Positions 1 to 6,274 of a stretch of 28,357 nucleotides of DNA are shown here, piece by piece. Both the position numbers and the translations under genes were made by a program. Below the pieces are notes generated by a model. That model had not been told where the DNA came from and searched no databases. It was given only the letters and a program-made list of their open reading frames with translations. The DNA is from DATEPR01 sp036503065 (GTDB lineage Bacteria; Actinomycetota; Actinomycetes; Mycobacteriales; Pseudonocardiaceae): the NCBI GenBank assembly GCA_036503065.1, contig DASXXM010000125.1, positions 1 through 28,357 on the forward strand. The letters run 5' to 3'. How positions within the stretch are numbered: position 1 is the stretch's first letter; every line of letters starts with the position of its first letter.

Positions 1-15
1 CCGTTTGATCTTCAC
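1..15 (-). CDS. pstS: Probable pstS, phosphate ABC transporter substrate-binding lipoprotein (first five codons only)
   Basis: Only the start is in the window: GTG AAG ATC AAA CGG read leftwards (V/M-K-I-K-R), preceded at 7 nt by GGAGG (23-27 on the minus strand). A short basic N-terminus after a strong ribosome site is what a PstS signal peptide would start with. The identity rests on context: a PHO-box-like direct repeat lies about 100 nt upstream, and mshD precedes phosphate uptake genes in related actinomycetes. An in-frame ATG at 45 would add ten residues but has a poorer ribosome site. Five residues cannot prove a family, so this is an inference; another PhoP-regulated exported protein is possible. 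Confidence 0.5.
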
Positions 16-76
16 CGTCAGATCCTCCAAGCAAAGAGCCTTCATGGGACGCGACTGGTCCAGTCGTGTGACACGG

Positions 77-131
77 ACGGTAGGGAGCGACGGTGGACGG
101 ATGGCAGTGCTCAGGTGAACGAGGGGTGAAC
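77..131 (-). promoter_or_regulatory. PHO box (PhoP operator) and promoter reading left into pstS
   Basis: On the minus strand two adjacent 11-bp units, GTTCACCCCTC (131-121) and GTTCACCTGAG (120-110), form a direct repeat. A weaker unit in the same 11-nt phase, GTCCACCGTCG, lies at 98-88. This is the arrangement of PhoP-binding direct repeats described in Streptomyces. A -10-like TACCGT follows at 82-77. The orientation points to the gene starting at 15, so phosphate starvation control through PhoR-PhoP is expected. Confidence 0.65.
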
Positions 132-190
132 TTGGTACGCCAGGTGACTACACACACATCCGTTCGTGTGATATAGACCCAGTCCGTGAC

Positions 191-206
191 CTGCTCGTAT
201 GCAGGC
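191..206 (-). terminator. Weak hairpin downstream of mshD
   Basis: CCTGC and GCAGG flank a 6-nt loop just past the mshD stop, and CCGTGA is repeated directly on both sides. There is no T-run and the stem is only 5 bp, so this is a weak candidate for the end of the glnR-mshD transcript. Confidence 0.22.
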
Positions 207-231
207 CGTGACATGGCTGGCACCGATTCGA

Positions 232-1137
232 TCAGTGCGCATATTGGACATCCGCGTCCCACAGTGTGAAACCCAGCTTCGCGTACATCGCGAGTGCCGC
301 CTCGTTGTCCGATTCCACGTACAGCATCACACGGTCCATGCCGCGCCGTTCACGCAGGTGGTGCAGCCCGGCCATGGTCAGCCCACGGCCGAGGCCGCCG
401 CCCTGTGCGTCCGGGCGCACGCCGACCACGTAGACCTCGCCGATCGGACGACCGTCACCGGCGTCCGGGTGGACCTTGGTCCAGTGAAAACCCAGCAGGC
501 GGTCGGCCGGGTCCACCGCGAGCAGGAAACCGTCCGCGTCGAACCAGGATTCCGCTTCCGCGGCGCGCACGTCGGCGGCGGTCATGGCGCCCTGTTCCGG
601 GTGCCACTCGAACGCGAGGTGGTTCACTTCGGTCACGGCGTCCTCGTCCCGACCGGGACGAAACGGCCGCACGGTCACGCCGTCTGGCAGTGCGTACGCC
701 GGCAGGTCGGCCAGGTCGCGGCGCATGCGGTTCATCGTTCTGGCCCGGCGGAAGCCGAACCGGACCGCCAGGGCAGCCGCGGCCGGACCGTCGCCGTGCG
801 CCCAGGCGCGCAGCCGGTCGCCGGGGGGGTCGGTCGGCTCGATGCCGATCCGGTCCAGCAGCCGGCTCGTCAGCTCGGCGCCGACGCCGTGGCCGCGGTC
901 GGCGGGGCGGACCACCAACTCGGCCACCGGGCGGCCAGCCGCGTCGCCGTGCGTGTTCAGGTGCAGCACGCCGACGGCGGTGTCACCGCGTCGGGCCACC
1001 AGATACACGCCGCCACGGAACTCGCCCGGCACGGCGCCGTCGTCGGGCAGCGAAGGGCGGCCGTCCACGGCGGCCACGGCCGCCAGCAGCGCGCGCAACT
1101 CGGCCGGCGGCACGGTGTCCTGCCAGGAGAAGTCCAC
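232..1137 (-). CDS. mshD: Mycothiol synthase MshD
   Basis: MshD catalyses the last step of mycothiol synthesis, acetylating the Cys amine of Cys-GlcN-Ins with acetyl-CoA in the cytosol. The 301-residue protein is built of two GNAT domains, as expected for the family (about 300-315 aa). The N-terminal half carries a degenerate acetyl-CoA loop (RPADRGHGVG, about residues 77-86). The C-terminal half carries a full one (VRPDAQGGGLGRGL, about 237-250) and ends in the typical NEAALAMYAKLGF segment. The start is GTG at 1137; an ATG at 1141 is out of frame. It lies 20 nt after the glnR stop on the same strand, so the two are probably co-transcribed. Mycothiol is restricted to actinobacteria, which supports the assignment of the organism. 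Confidence 0.93.
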   Translation of the reverse strand: MDFSWQDTVPPAELRALLAAVAAVDGRPSLPDDGAVPGEFRGGVYLVARRGDTAVGVLHLNTHGDAAGRPVAELVVRPADRGHGVGAELTSRLLDRIGIEPTDPPGDRLRAWAHGDGPAAAALAVRFGFRRARTMNRMRRDLADLPAYALPDGVTVRPFRPGRDEDAVTEVNHLAFEWHPEQGAMTAADVRAAEAESWFDADGFLLAVDPADRLLGFHWTKVHPDAGDGRPIGEVYVVGVRPDAQGGGLGRGLTMAGLHHLRERRGMDRVMLYVESDNEAALAMYAKLGFTLWDADVQYAH

Positions 1138-1157
1138 CCATCGACGTTAGATCATGG

Positions 1158-1895
1158 TCAGGACAGGACGTCCAGCGAGTCGAACCGGATGGCGCGGGCC
1201 GGTGCCGGCACGACGGGGGCGGGCCTGCCGGGGCGGACGAACTTGTAGCCCACGTTGCGCACGGTGCCGATCAGCTGCTCGTGCTCGGAGCCCAGCTTCG
1301 CGCGCAGCCGCCGGACGTGCACGTCCACCGTCCGCGTGCCGCCGAAGAAGTCGTAGCCCCAGACCTCCTGCAGCAGCTGGGCCCGGGTGAACACCCGGCC
1401 CGCGTGCTGGGCGAGGTACTTGAGCAGCTCGAACTCCTTGTAGGTGAGGTCGAGCGGCCGGCCGCGCAGCCGGGCGGTGTAGGTGGACTCGTCGATCACC
1501 AGTTCACCCAGCTGCAACGAACCGTCGTTGCCGCCGGACTGCTCCGCGCCCCGGGAGCGGACCAGGCGCAGTCGCGCGTCCAACTCGGCCGGGCCCGCGG
1601 TGGGCAGCAGGATCTCGTCGACGCCCCATTCGGCGTTCACCGCGACTAAACCGCCTTCGGTGACGATCGCCACAATCGGCGCGTCCACGCCGCTGCTGGC
1701 GAGCAATCGGCACAGGCTGCGGGCACCGGCGAGGTCGAAGCGGGCGTCGACCAGCACCGCGTCATAGGGCGCGGCCTCCAGCAGGGACGCCACGTCCGGC
1801 TCGTGGGCGCGTACCTTGTGGGACAGTAGGCCGAGGGCCGGCAGGACGGCGGTCGGTTCCGGATCGCTGGTCAGCAGGAGCAGATCTACACCCAT
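1158..1895 (-). CDS. glnR: GlnR-type orphan response regulator (nitrogen regulation)
   Basis: An OmpR-family regulator of 245 residues. The N-terminal receiver-like domain (1-110) keeps the Asp at position 50 (AVLVD) and the GlnR signature GGLVAVNAEWGVDEIL near residues 81-96. The C-terminal winged helix (about 128-222) is highly conserved, with LTYKEFELLKYLAQH and RTVDVHVRRLRAKLG. GlnR acts without a partner kinase and controls ammonium, nitrate and other uptake genes in actinomycetes. No sensor kinase gene is adjacent, consistent with an orphan. I chose the ATG at 1895 because the protein then begins MGVDLLLLTSD, like known GlnR proteins. The frame stays open further upstream only as antisense of lmeA. 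It is divergent from lmeA and upstream of mshD. Confidence 0.9.
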   Translation of the reverse strand: MGVDLLLLTSDPEPTAVLPALGLLSHKVRAHEPDVASLLEAAPYDAVLVDARFDLAGARSLCRLLASSGVDAPIVAIVTEGGLVAVNAEWGVDEILLPTAGPAELDARLRLVRSRGAEQSGGNDGSLQLGELVIDESTYTARLRGRPLDLTYKEFELLKYLAQHAGRVFTRAQLLQEVWGYDFFGGTRTVDVHVRRLRAKLGSEHEQLIGTVRNVGYKFVRPGRPAPVVPAPARAIRFDSLDVLS

Positions 1896-2023
1896 TGCGG
1901 CGCACCTTCCCGATCGGTGCGGACCAGCCCAGACGGCAGCCCGGCAGCGTTTACTGGTGGCGCGGCTCCGTTGCCGGCTGATGTCGGGGACAATACCTAC
2001 TGTGCCCCCCGTTAGCCCAGGTC

Positions 2024-2039
2024 GTGACATCAGCGTCAC
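2024..2039. promoter_or_regulatory. Inverted repeat GTGAC-N6-GTCAC in the glnR/lmeA divergent region
   Basis: GTGAC, six bases (ATCAGC) and GTCAC lie between the divergent starts of glnR (1895) and lmeA (2070). GlnR sites in Streptomyces have GTNAC-like half sites with 6-nt spacing, so an autoregulatory site is possible. The second half does not match the GNAAC form, so the evidence is weak. A TACTGT hexamer at 1998-2003 could be the lmeA -10. Confidence 0.3.
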
Positions 2040-2069
2040 ACTTTTGGCGTCATTGGATGGACAGGTGCT

Positions 2070-2903
2070 GTGAAGAAGCCCGTAAAGGTCACCATCATCG
2101 TGCTCATCGTGTTCGCCGGCGTCATGGTCGCGGCCGACTACGGGCTCGCGGCCGCGGCCGAGTACCAGGTGTCGAAGAAAATGCGGTCCCAGCTGAATCT
2201 GGCCGACGATCCTTCGGTCAACATCCACGGCTTCCCGTTCATCACACAGGCACTGAGTGGGGACTACCGGGACATCACGGTCAACGCGACCGGCGTGCCG
2301 GCCAAGAACACGCTGCGCGATCTCGAGGTCGACGCCGACCTGCACGACGTCCGGGTGAAGCTGTCCGACCTGCTGTCGGGCAACGTGTCGCAGGTCCGGG
2401 TGGACGAGGTGGACGGCCAGGTGAAGGTCAAGGCGAGCGACATCGGCCGACTGCTCGGCATCCCCGACCTGACCATCAGCCCGGTGTCGCTGGACACGGT
2501 GGAGGGCGTCGGCGCGCAGGACGCGCTGAACCAGCGCGAGCAGCTGCAGAACCCCGGTGTGGCGAACCCGCTGACCAGCGAGGCGGGCGTGGAGCTGTCC
2601 GGCTCGGTGCCGATCGCCGGTGAGAAGACGACGGTGAACGCGTTCGGCGTCATTTCGCTTGCCAACGGCGGCATCCAGATCGTGCCGAAGAAGCTGCAGC
2701 TGTCCAACGGCATCGTCACCGGCACCCTGCCCGACAGCGTGCTGCAGACCTTCCTGCACCTCTTCTCCGCGACGCTGTCCTCGAAGAACCTGCCGCTGCC
2801 CTTCGCGGTGCAGGCGACCGGGGTCCAGGTGGAGAGCGGCGCGCTGGTGGTCCAGGGCAAGGCGACCAACATCCTGCTCAGCAGTGGCAATCTGAGCCAA
2901 TGA
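2070..2903 (+). CDS. lmeA: LmeA-family (DUF2993) phospholipid-binding envelope protein
   Basis: A 277-residue protein with a basic N-terminus and one membrane segment or uncleaved signal (about residues 5-22). A beta-rich periplasmic domain follows that resembles DUF2993: IHGFPFITQALSGDYRDITV near residues 52-71 is the usual family signature. LmeA of mycobacteria binds phospholipids and supports lipomannan elongation in the envelope; the same envelope role here is an inference from the family. The start is GTG at 2070 with GGACAGG just upstream, giving MKKPVKV. It overlaps the downstream thioredoxin-like gene by ATGA, so the two are translationally coupled. The lmeA-thiX pair next to glnR and mshD matches the mycobacterial order as I recall it. 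Confidence 0.82.
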   Translation: MKKPVKVTIIVLIVFAGVMVAADYGLAAAAEYQVSKKMRSQLNLADDPSVNIHGFPFITQALSGDYRDITVNATGVPAKNTLRDLEVDADLHDVRVKLSDLLSGNVSQVRVDEVDGQVKVKASDIGRLLGIPDLTISPVSLDTVEGVGAQDALNQREQLQNPGVANPLTSEAGVELSGSVPIAGEKTTVNAFGVISLANGGIQIVPKKLQLSNGIVTGTLPDSVLQTFLHLFSATLSSKNLPLPFAVQATGVQVESGALVVQGKATNILLSSGNLSQ

Positions 2904-3322
2904 CCGGTTTGTGGGTGTTGCTGGGCGCGCTGGTGGTTGCCGGCGCGCTGGCCTGGCTGTTGCAGGCCAGGGAGGGGCGGATCAGGCAGTCGAAGGACGC
3001 GGTGCGGGCCGCCGGGCTGCCGGAGCAGGTGCGGGCCGCGTTGGCCGACGCGCCATCGGTGACGTTGGTGCAGGTGTCGACCACGTTCTGCGCGCCGTGC
3101 CGGCACGCCCGGGCGGTACTCACCCGGCTGGCCGAATACACCGACGGGCTGCGCCACGTGGAACTCGACGTCACCGACCGGCCCGAGATCGCCACCTCGC
3201 TGGGCGTGCTGCGGACGCCGACCACGGTGGCGTTCACCAGCGACGGCACCGAGCTGCTCCGCGTCGGCGGCGTGCCGCGCGGCGACACCCTCATCGACGC
3301 GCTACGGCCGCACCTGCCCTGA
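2900..3322 (+). CDS. Membrane-anchored thioredoxin-like protein (ThiX type)
   Basis: A 140-residue protein with an N-terminal hydrophobic anchor (about 3-21), a basic linker and a compact thioredoxin fold. The redox motif CAPC is at 64-67 (TTFCAPCRH) and the cis-proline region LRTPTTVAF is around 104-112. The thioredoxin domain probably faces the envelope or the cytosolic membrane surface; topology cannot be fixed from sequence alone. It likely reduces or oxidises disulfides of a partner protein. Its start codon overlaps the lmeA stop (ATGA). In mycobacteria the corresponding gene is called thiX and lies beside the cysA/sseC sulfur genes, so a link to sulfur relay is plausible but not shown. 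Confidence 0.82.
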   Translation: MTGLWVLLGALVVAGALAWLLQAREGRIRQSKDAVRAAGLPEQVRAALADAPSVTLVQVSTTFCAPCRHARAVLTRLAEYTDGLRHVELDVTDRPEIATSLGVLRTPTTVAFTSDGTELLRVGGVPRGDTLIDALRPHLP

Positions 3323-3335
3323 CACCGGTCCAATC

Positions 3336-3485
3336 GACCCACGACCCACGCGGTGCCAGACCCACGGACGAACTCGCGCGGTGGCAAGACCCACGCGGCG
3401 CCAGGCCACGAACAAGACCCACGCGGCGCCAAGACCACGCGATGGCACGCCAGGCGATGGCACCCCACGCGCGCGCGGCGGCAGA
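3336..3485. repeat. Degenerate intergenic direct repeats, core GACCCACGCGGYGCCA
   Basis: The 321-nt stretch between thiX and the sulfur-operon leader holds no convincing gene. Its first half carries irregular copies of one unit: GACCCACGCGGTGCCAGAC at 3343-3361, GACCCACGCGGCGCCAGGC at 3388-3406 and GACCCACGCGGCGCCAAGACC at about 3416-3436. Decayed versions (GCGGTGGCAAGACC, GATGGCACCCCACGCG) lie between and after them. Spacing is uneven (45 and 28 nt), so this is not a CRISPR. Short ORFs over it are repetitive translations of the repeat. The second half (3486-3630) shows only a TGTGGACAA 9-mer at 3566-3574 and the leader promoter. Confidence 0.75.
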
Positions 3486-3630
3486 CCCCACCCACCCTGG
3501 GGAATCGCGTCCCATCACAAATCCTTCCCGATTCGCGGGTGTTTCGCGCTTCTCCTTCGGGTGACTGTGGACAACCGGGCGTCGCTGTTCCAGCTTGTGG
3601 ACGCCGCTCCCAGGAGCAGGGAGAACGGGG

Positions 3631-3636
3631 TACTGT
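3631..3636 (+). promoter_or_regulatory. -10 element TACTGT for a leaderless transcript
   Basis: TACTGT ends 7 nt before the GTG of the 25-codon leader ORF, so transcription should begin at or next to the start codon, giving a leaderless mRNA. No convincing -35 hexamer is visible, which is common in actinobacterial promoters. Confidence 0.6.
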
Positions 3637-3643
3637 CGGGCTC

Positions 3644-3721
3644 GTGCAGACGTTGCTGACCAGGCGCCGCGCGGTGGACTTCGGCCGCGTCGAGAGCAGC
3701 CTGTGTCGCCCGGTCGACTGA
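3644..3721 (+). CDS. Leaderless 25-residue leader peptide with one Cys codon, upstream of sulfur genes
   Basis: The peptide reads M(V)QTLLTRRRAVDFGRVESS followed by LCRPVD, with the single Cys at codon 21 (TGT, 3704-3706). Its form (basic TRRRAVDFGRV core, then a Ser-rich stretch and a C-terminal Cys) recalls the short putative leader peptides found ahead of sulfur genes in many actinomycetes. In mycobacteria, leaderless Cys-containing short ORFs act as cysteine-responsive attenuators of the cysA2/sseC operon. Here the same operon type starts 136 nt downstream. A 6-bp hairpin lies directly after the stop. Regulation by Cys-tRNA supply through ribosome stalling is therefore the favoured inference; only the ORF, the Cys codon and the -10 spacing are directly visible. 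Confidence 0.68.
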   Translation: MQTLLTRRRAVDFGRVESSLCRPVD

Positions 3722-3722
3722 C

Positions 3723-3746
3723 CCCAGGGCAGGGTTTCCACCTGGG
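3723..3746 (+). promoter_or_regulatory. Hairpin after the leader ORF, candidate attenuator element
   Basis: CCCAGG (3723-3728) pairs with CCTGGG (3741-3746) around a 12-nt loop, starting 2 nt after the leader stop codon. A ribosome stalled at the Cys codon would cover or free this region, so it could take part in attenuation. The stem is short and no competing structure has been computed. Confidence 0.3.
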
Positions 3747-3856
3747 TGCCGAGCACGTCCAGCGTTTCGACCGCATCGCCGGTTGACCACCAGATCTCCC
3801 TTCGCACGAGCCCGCCCCATCACGGACAACGGTCCGCGCCGGGCAAGGAGGCCACC

Positions 3857-4321
3857 GTGTCCACCACCACCCCGAAGTCGGCGCCGAACGAGCCCGCGCA
3901 GGTCGACGTGCGCGGTCCGCGTTTCGGCGCGTGGATCACCACGGTGGTCCTGGCCGTCGTGCTGATCACCGGCTGGTGGCCGCTGCTGGCCGCGCAGGCG
4001 GTGGTGTTCGGCGTCGGCGCGTTCGCCGGGCTGTCGCGGGCCCCGTACGGCCTGGTGTTCCGGTACCTGGTGGCACCGCGCCTCGGTCCGGTCCGCGAAC
4101 GGGAGGACGCCGCGCCGCCCCGGTTCGCGCAGGGTGTCGGGCTGGCGTTCGCGGTGGTCGGCGTCGTCGGCTACGCGACCGGACTGACCGCGCTCGGCCT
4201 GGTCGCCACGGCGCTGGCGCTGGTCGCGGCGCTGCTCAACGCGGCCGTGGGGTTCTGCCTCGGTTGCGAGATGTACCTGCTGTTGAACCGTACGAAAACG
4301 ATTGTGGGAGCCACTCGATGA
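3857..4321 (+). CDS. DUF4395 integral membrane protein
   Basis: A 154-residue membrane protein with about four hydrophobic segments (roughly 26-40, 42-58, 91-109 and 111-130). The family's Cys pair, FCLGCEMY, is at 133-140 (C134 and C137). DUF4395 proteins commonly sit next to rhodaneses and thioredoxins; the Cys pair suggests sulfur or redox handling at the membrane, but the reaction is unknown. The start is GTG at 3857 because AAGGAGG (3845-3851) lies 5 nt upstream; the frame opens earlier at 3746 without a good ribosome site. Its stop overlaps the cysA start (ATGA). It is the first full gene after the Cys leader, so probably cysteine-controlled. Confidence 0.85.
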   Translation: MSTTTPKSAPNEPAQVDVRGPRFGAWITTVVLAVVLITGWWPLLAAQAVVFGVGAFAGLSRAPYGLVFRYLVAPRLGPVREREDAAPPRFAQGVGLAFAVVGVVGYATGLTALGLVATALALVAALLNAAVGFCLGCEMYLLLNRTKTIVGATR

Positions 4322-5157
4322 GCCGTGACAACGTGCTGGTGTCCGCCCAGTGGGCGGAAGACAACCTGGATGCGCCCGGGGTGGTGTTCGTCGAGGTGGA
4401 CGAGGACACCGGCGCCTACGACGGCGGCCACATCCCAGGGGCCGTCAAGATCGACTGGAAGACCGAGCTCCAGGACCCGGTCCGGCGGGACTTCGTGGAC
4501 CAGGCGGGCTTCCAGAAGCTGTTGTCGGAGAAGGGCATCGGCAACGGTGACCAGGTCGTCCTCTACGGCGGCAACAACAACTGGTTCGCCGCCTACGCGT
4601 ACTGGTACTTCGCCCTCTACGGCCACGAGAACGTCCGCCTGCTCGACGGCGGCCGCAAGAAGTGGGAGCTCGACGGCCGTCCGCTGTCCGCGGACGACGT
4701 GAAGCGCGAGCCGACCAACTACGTGGCGCAGGCGCCGAACACCGCGATCCGGGCCTTCCGGGACGAGGTCGTGGCCGCGATCGGCGCGAAGAACCTGATC
4801 GACGTGCGCTCGCCGGACGAGTTCTCCGGCAAGCTGCTGGCGCCCGCGCACCTGCCGCAGGAGTCGGCGCAGCGGCCGGGCCACGTGCCGACCGCGCTGA
4901 ACGTGCCGTGGGCCAAGGCGGCCAACGAGGACGGCACGTTCCGCTCCGACGACGAGCTGCGTGAGCTGTACGCGGAGGCCGGTCTCGACGAGTCCAGGGC
5001 GACCATCGCGTACTGCCGGATCGGTGAGCGGTCCTCGCACACCTGGTTCGCGCTGCACGAACTGCTCGGCCTGTCGGACGTGAAGAACTACGACGGTTCG
5101 TGGACCGAGTACGGGTCCCTGGTCGGCGTGCCGGTCGCGCTCGGATCGGAGTCCTGA
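4318..5157 (+). CDS. cysA: Thiosulfate sulfurtransferase CysA (tandem rhodanese)
   Basis: A 279-residue cytosolic enzyme with two rhodanese domains. The N-terminal one (about 1-125) is structural: its loop reads YGGNNNWFAAY with no Cys. The C-terminal one holds the active-site loop CRIGERSSHTWF with the persulfide Cys at 233. This loop is characteristic of the mycobacterial CysA/SseA group, which moves sulfane sulfur from thiosulfate or 3-mercaptopyruvate to acceptors. Length matches the family (about 277-300). The ATG at 4318 overlaps the DUF4395 stop, and the sseC gene begins 1 nt after the stop, so all three are translated together. The role is probably sulfur supply for thiolation or detoxification. 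Confidence 0.92.
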   Translation: MSRDNVLVSAQWAEDNLDAPGVVFVEVDEDTGAYDGGHIPGAVKIDWKTELQDPVRRDFVDQAGFQKLLSEKGIGNGDQVVLYGGNNNWFAAYAYWYFALYGHENVRLLDGGRKKWELDGRPLSADDVKREPTNYVAQAPNTAIRAFRDEVVAAIGAKNLIDVRSPDEFSGKLLAPAHLPQESAQRPGHVPTALNVPWAKAANEDGTFRSDDELRELYAEAGLDESRATIAYCRIGERSSHTWFALHELLGLSDVKNYDGSWTEYGSLVGVPVALGSES

Positions 5158-5158
5158 C

Positions 5159-5467
5159 ATGGCCGCGGATGGTTGTGGCGCGCCGGACCAGGCGGCGTCG
5201 CCGGCCGGCGTCGACCTGACGACGCAGGTGGTGCTGGCCGGCAAGGTGCTCGCCGGTGACCAGCCGGTCGGTGGCGCGTTCGTCCGGCTGCTCAACGGTG
5301 ACGGCGACTTCGCAGGCGAGGTGGTCGCGTCGGCCGACGGCGACTTCCGCTTCTATGCCGCGCCCGGCGACTGGACGGTGCGCGCGCTGCACCGGACCGG
5401 CAACGGCCAGGCGTCCGTGCACGCGGACGGCCCCGGCCTGCACGAGGTCGCGGTCGGCGTGTCCTAG
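5159..5467 (+). CDS. sseC: SseC-like DUF1416 protein
   Basis: A 102-residue protein with a single beta-sandwich-like domain of the carboxypeptidase-regulatory or transthyretin type. The segment LAGKVLAGDQPVGGAFVRLL near residues 26-45 and a following GDFRFYAAPGDWTVRAL are typical of DUF1416. There is one Cys near the N-terminus (C6). Members are almost always found right after cysA-type sulfurtransferases, as here (ATG 1 nt after the cysA stop), and are thought to assist sulfur transfer. The exact activity is unknown. It is the last gene of the sulfur operon, followed within 1 nt by a strong hairpin. Confidence 0.88.
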   Translation: MAADGCGAPDQAASPAGVDLTTQVVLAGKVLAGDQPVGGAFVRLLNGDGDFAGEVVASADGDFRFYAAPGDWTVRALHRTGNGQASVHADGPGLHEVAVGVS

Positions 5468-5519
5468 TCCGACACGTCCGTGGGTGTCCCGGTGCGCCGT
5501 GACACCCACGGACGTCGGA
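5468..5519 (+). terminator. Long hairpin terminator after sseC
   Basis: The left arm (5468-5488) and right arm (5501-5519) pair over 13 perfect base pairs (GTCCGTGGGTGTC with GACACCCACGGAC), then a 2-nt bulge and 6 more pairs (TCCGAC with GTCGGA). The loop is 12 nt. There is no T-run, as is usual for actinobacterial hairpin terminators. It begins right after the sseC stop codon. Confidence 0.75.
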
Positions 5520-5525
5520 TATCCT
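5520..5525 (+). promoter_or_regulatory. -10 element TATCCT for a leaderless transcript
   Basis: TATCCT is followed by exactly 6 nt and then the GTG at 5532, placing the predicted transcription start at the start codon. The hexamer abuts the foot of the preceding terminator hairpin. Confidence 0.55.
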
Positions 5526-5531
5526 CGTCCG

Positions 5532-5630
5532 GTGGAACAGTTCTACACGGCGCTGTTGGTGGCCGCCGTCGTCGCGGTCGCCTGGTTCGCCTGCTACGCG
5601 GTGTACCGGTTGTTCAGCGACCACCGCTGA
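5532..5630 (+). CDS. Small 32-residue membrane protein, leaderless
   Basis: The peptide begins M(V)EQFYTALLVAAVVAVAWF and ends CYAVYRLFSDHR. It is one transmembrane segment (about 6-25) with an acidic front and a basic C-terminal end, so an N-out single-pass topology is likely. A leaderless promoter fits it exactly, codon use is GC-rich in third positions, and it sits 17 nt before the nitrobindin-like gene. These points favour a real gene over a chance ORF. No function is known to me; a small membrane partner of the downstream haem protein or a stress peptide is speculation. Confidence 0.6.
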   Translation: MEQFYTALLVAAVVAVAWFACYAVYRLFSDHR

Positions 5631-5647
5631 CCGGCAGACTGACTCCG

Positions 5648-6274
5648 ATGACCGAGAACACCAGCAGTGGCGACGCCGCCGTCCGCGCGGCGGCCGAACG
5701 TGCCCGCAACACCCGGCACCGCAACCTCCCCCAGTTCGACGACCTGCCCATCCCGGGCGACACGGCGAACCTGCGCGAGGGCCCTGAGCTGCACGAGCGG
5801 TGCCTGTCCCTGCTACCGCTGGTCGGCGTGTGGCGTGGCGGCGGCGAAGTGGTCTACCCCACCATCGACGGACCGTTCCGGTTCGGCCAGCAGGTCGTCT
5901 TCGCCCACGACGGCCGCCCGTTCGTCAGCTACGAGTCGCGGTCCTGGCTGCTGGACGACGATGGCGCGGTGATCCGGCCCGCGGCCAGGGAGACCGGCTG
6001 GTGGCGGCCGCAGCCCGACGGCACGATCGAGTTGTTGCTCGCGCACTCCAGTGGCATCACCGAGATCTTCTACGGCCAGGCCCGCACGTTGACCAGTTGG
6101 GAACTGGCCACGGACATCGTGACCCGCACCGCGTCGGCCAAGGAGGTGAACGCGGCCCATCGGCTGTACGGGATCATCAACAACGGTGACCTGGCCTACG
6201 TCGAGGAACGCGCCATGGTCGGTCATCCGCTCCAGCCGCACATCTCGTCGTACCTGGCCCGCGTGGTCGGCTAG
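5648..6274 (+). CDS. Nitrobindin-like (FABP-like) haem protein, possible peroxynitrite isomerase
   Basis: A 208-residue cytosolic beta-barrel protein of the nitrobindin family (mycobacterial Rv0813c type). After a polar N-terminal tail (1-48) come GVWRGGGEVVYPT (60-72), the usual first strand motif, then LLLAHSSGITEIFYG (about 129-143). The C-terminal segment VGHPLQPHISSYL contains His198 in the position of the haem-ligating His. Nitrobindins bind ferric haem and can isomerise peroxynitrite to nitrate. I chose the ATG at 5648; the frame opens earlier over the terminator but without support. The gene is convergent with the efflux gene and shares a CTAG with its stop codon. Confidence 0.87.
   Translation: MTENTSSGDAAVRAAAERARNTRHRNLPQFDDLPIPGDTANLREGPELHERCLSLLPLVGVWRGGGEVVYPTIDGPFRFGQQVVFAHDGRPFVSYESRSWLLDDDGAVIRPAARETGWWRPQPDGTIELLLAHSSGITEIFYGQARTLTSWELATDIVTRTASAKEVNAAHRLYGIINNGDLAYVEERAMVGHPLQPHISSYLARVVG

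Noticed and set aside
1896..2900. Long open frame upstream of glnR on the minus strand
   Set aside because: It is antisense to lmeA, has the low-complexity Arg/Val/His composition of a shadow frame, and GlnR homologues begin at the ATG at 1895.
3336..3485. CRISPR array
   Set aside because: Repeats are degenerate and unevenly spaced, spacers are not unique or of equal size, and no cas gene is present.
3353..3721. 122-codon ORF ending at the Cys leader stop
   Set aside because: Its upstream part only translates the repeat array; the last 25 codons have their own leaderless promoter and were kept as the leader peptide.
3746..3856. N-terminal extension of the DUF4395 protein
   Set aside because: The added residues are Ser/Pro/His-rich and unlike the family, while AAGGAGG sits at the right distance from the GTG at 3857.
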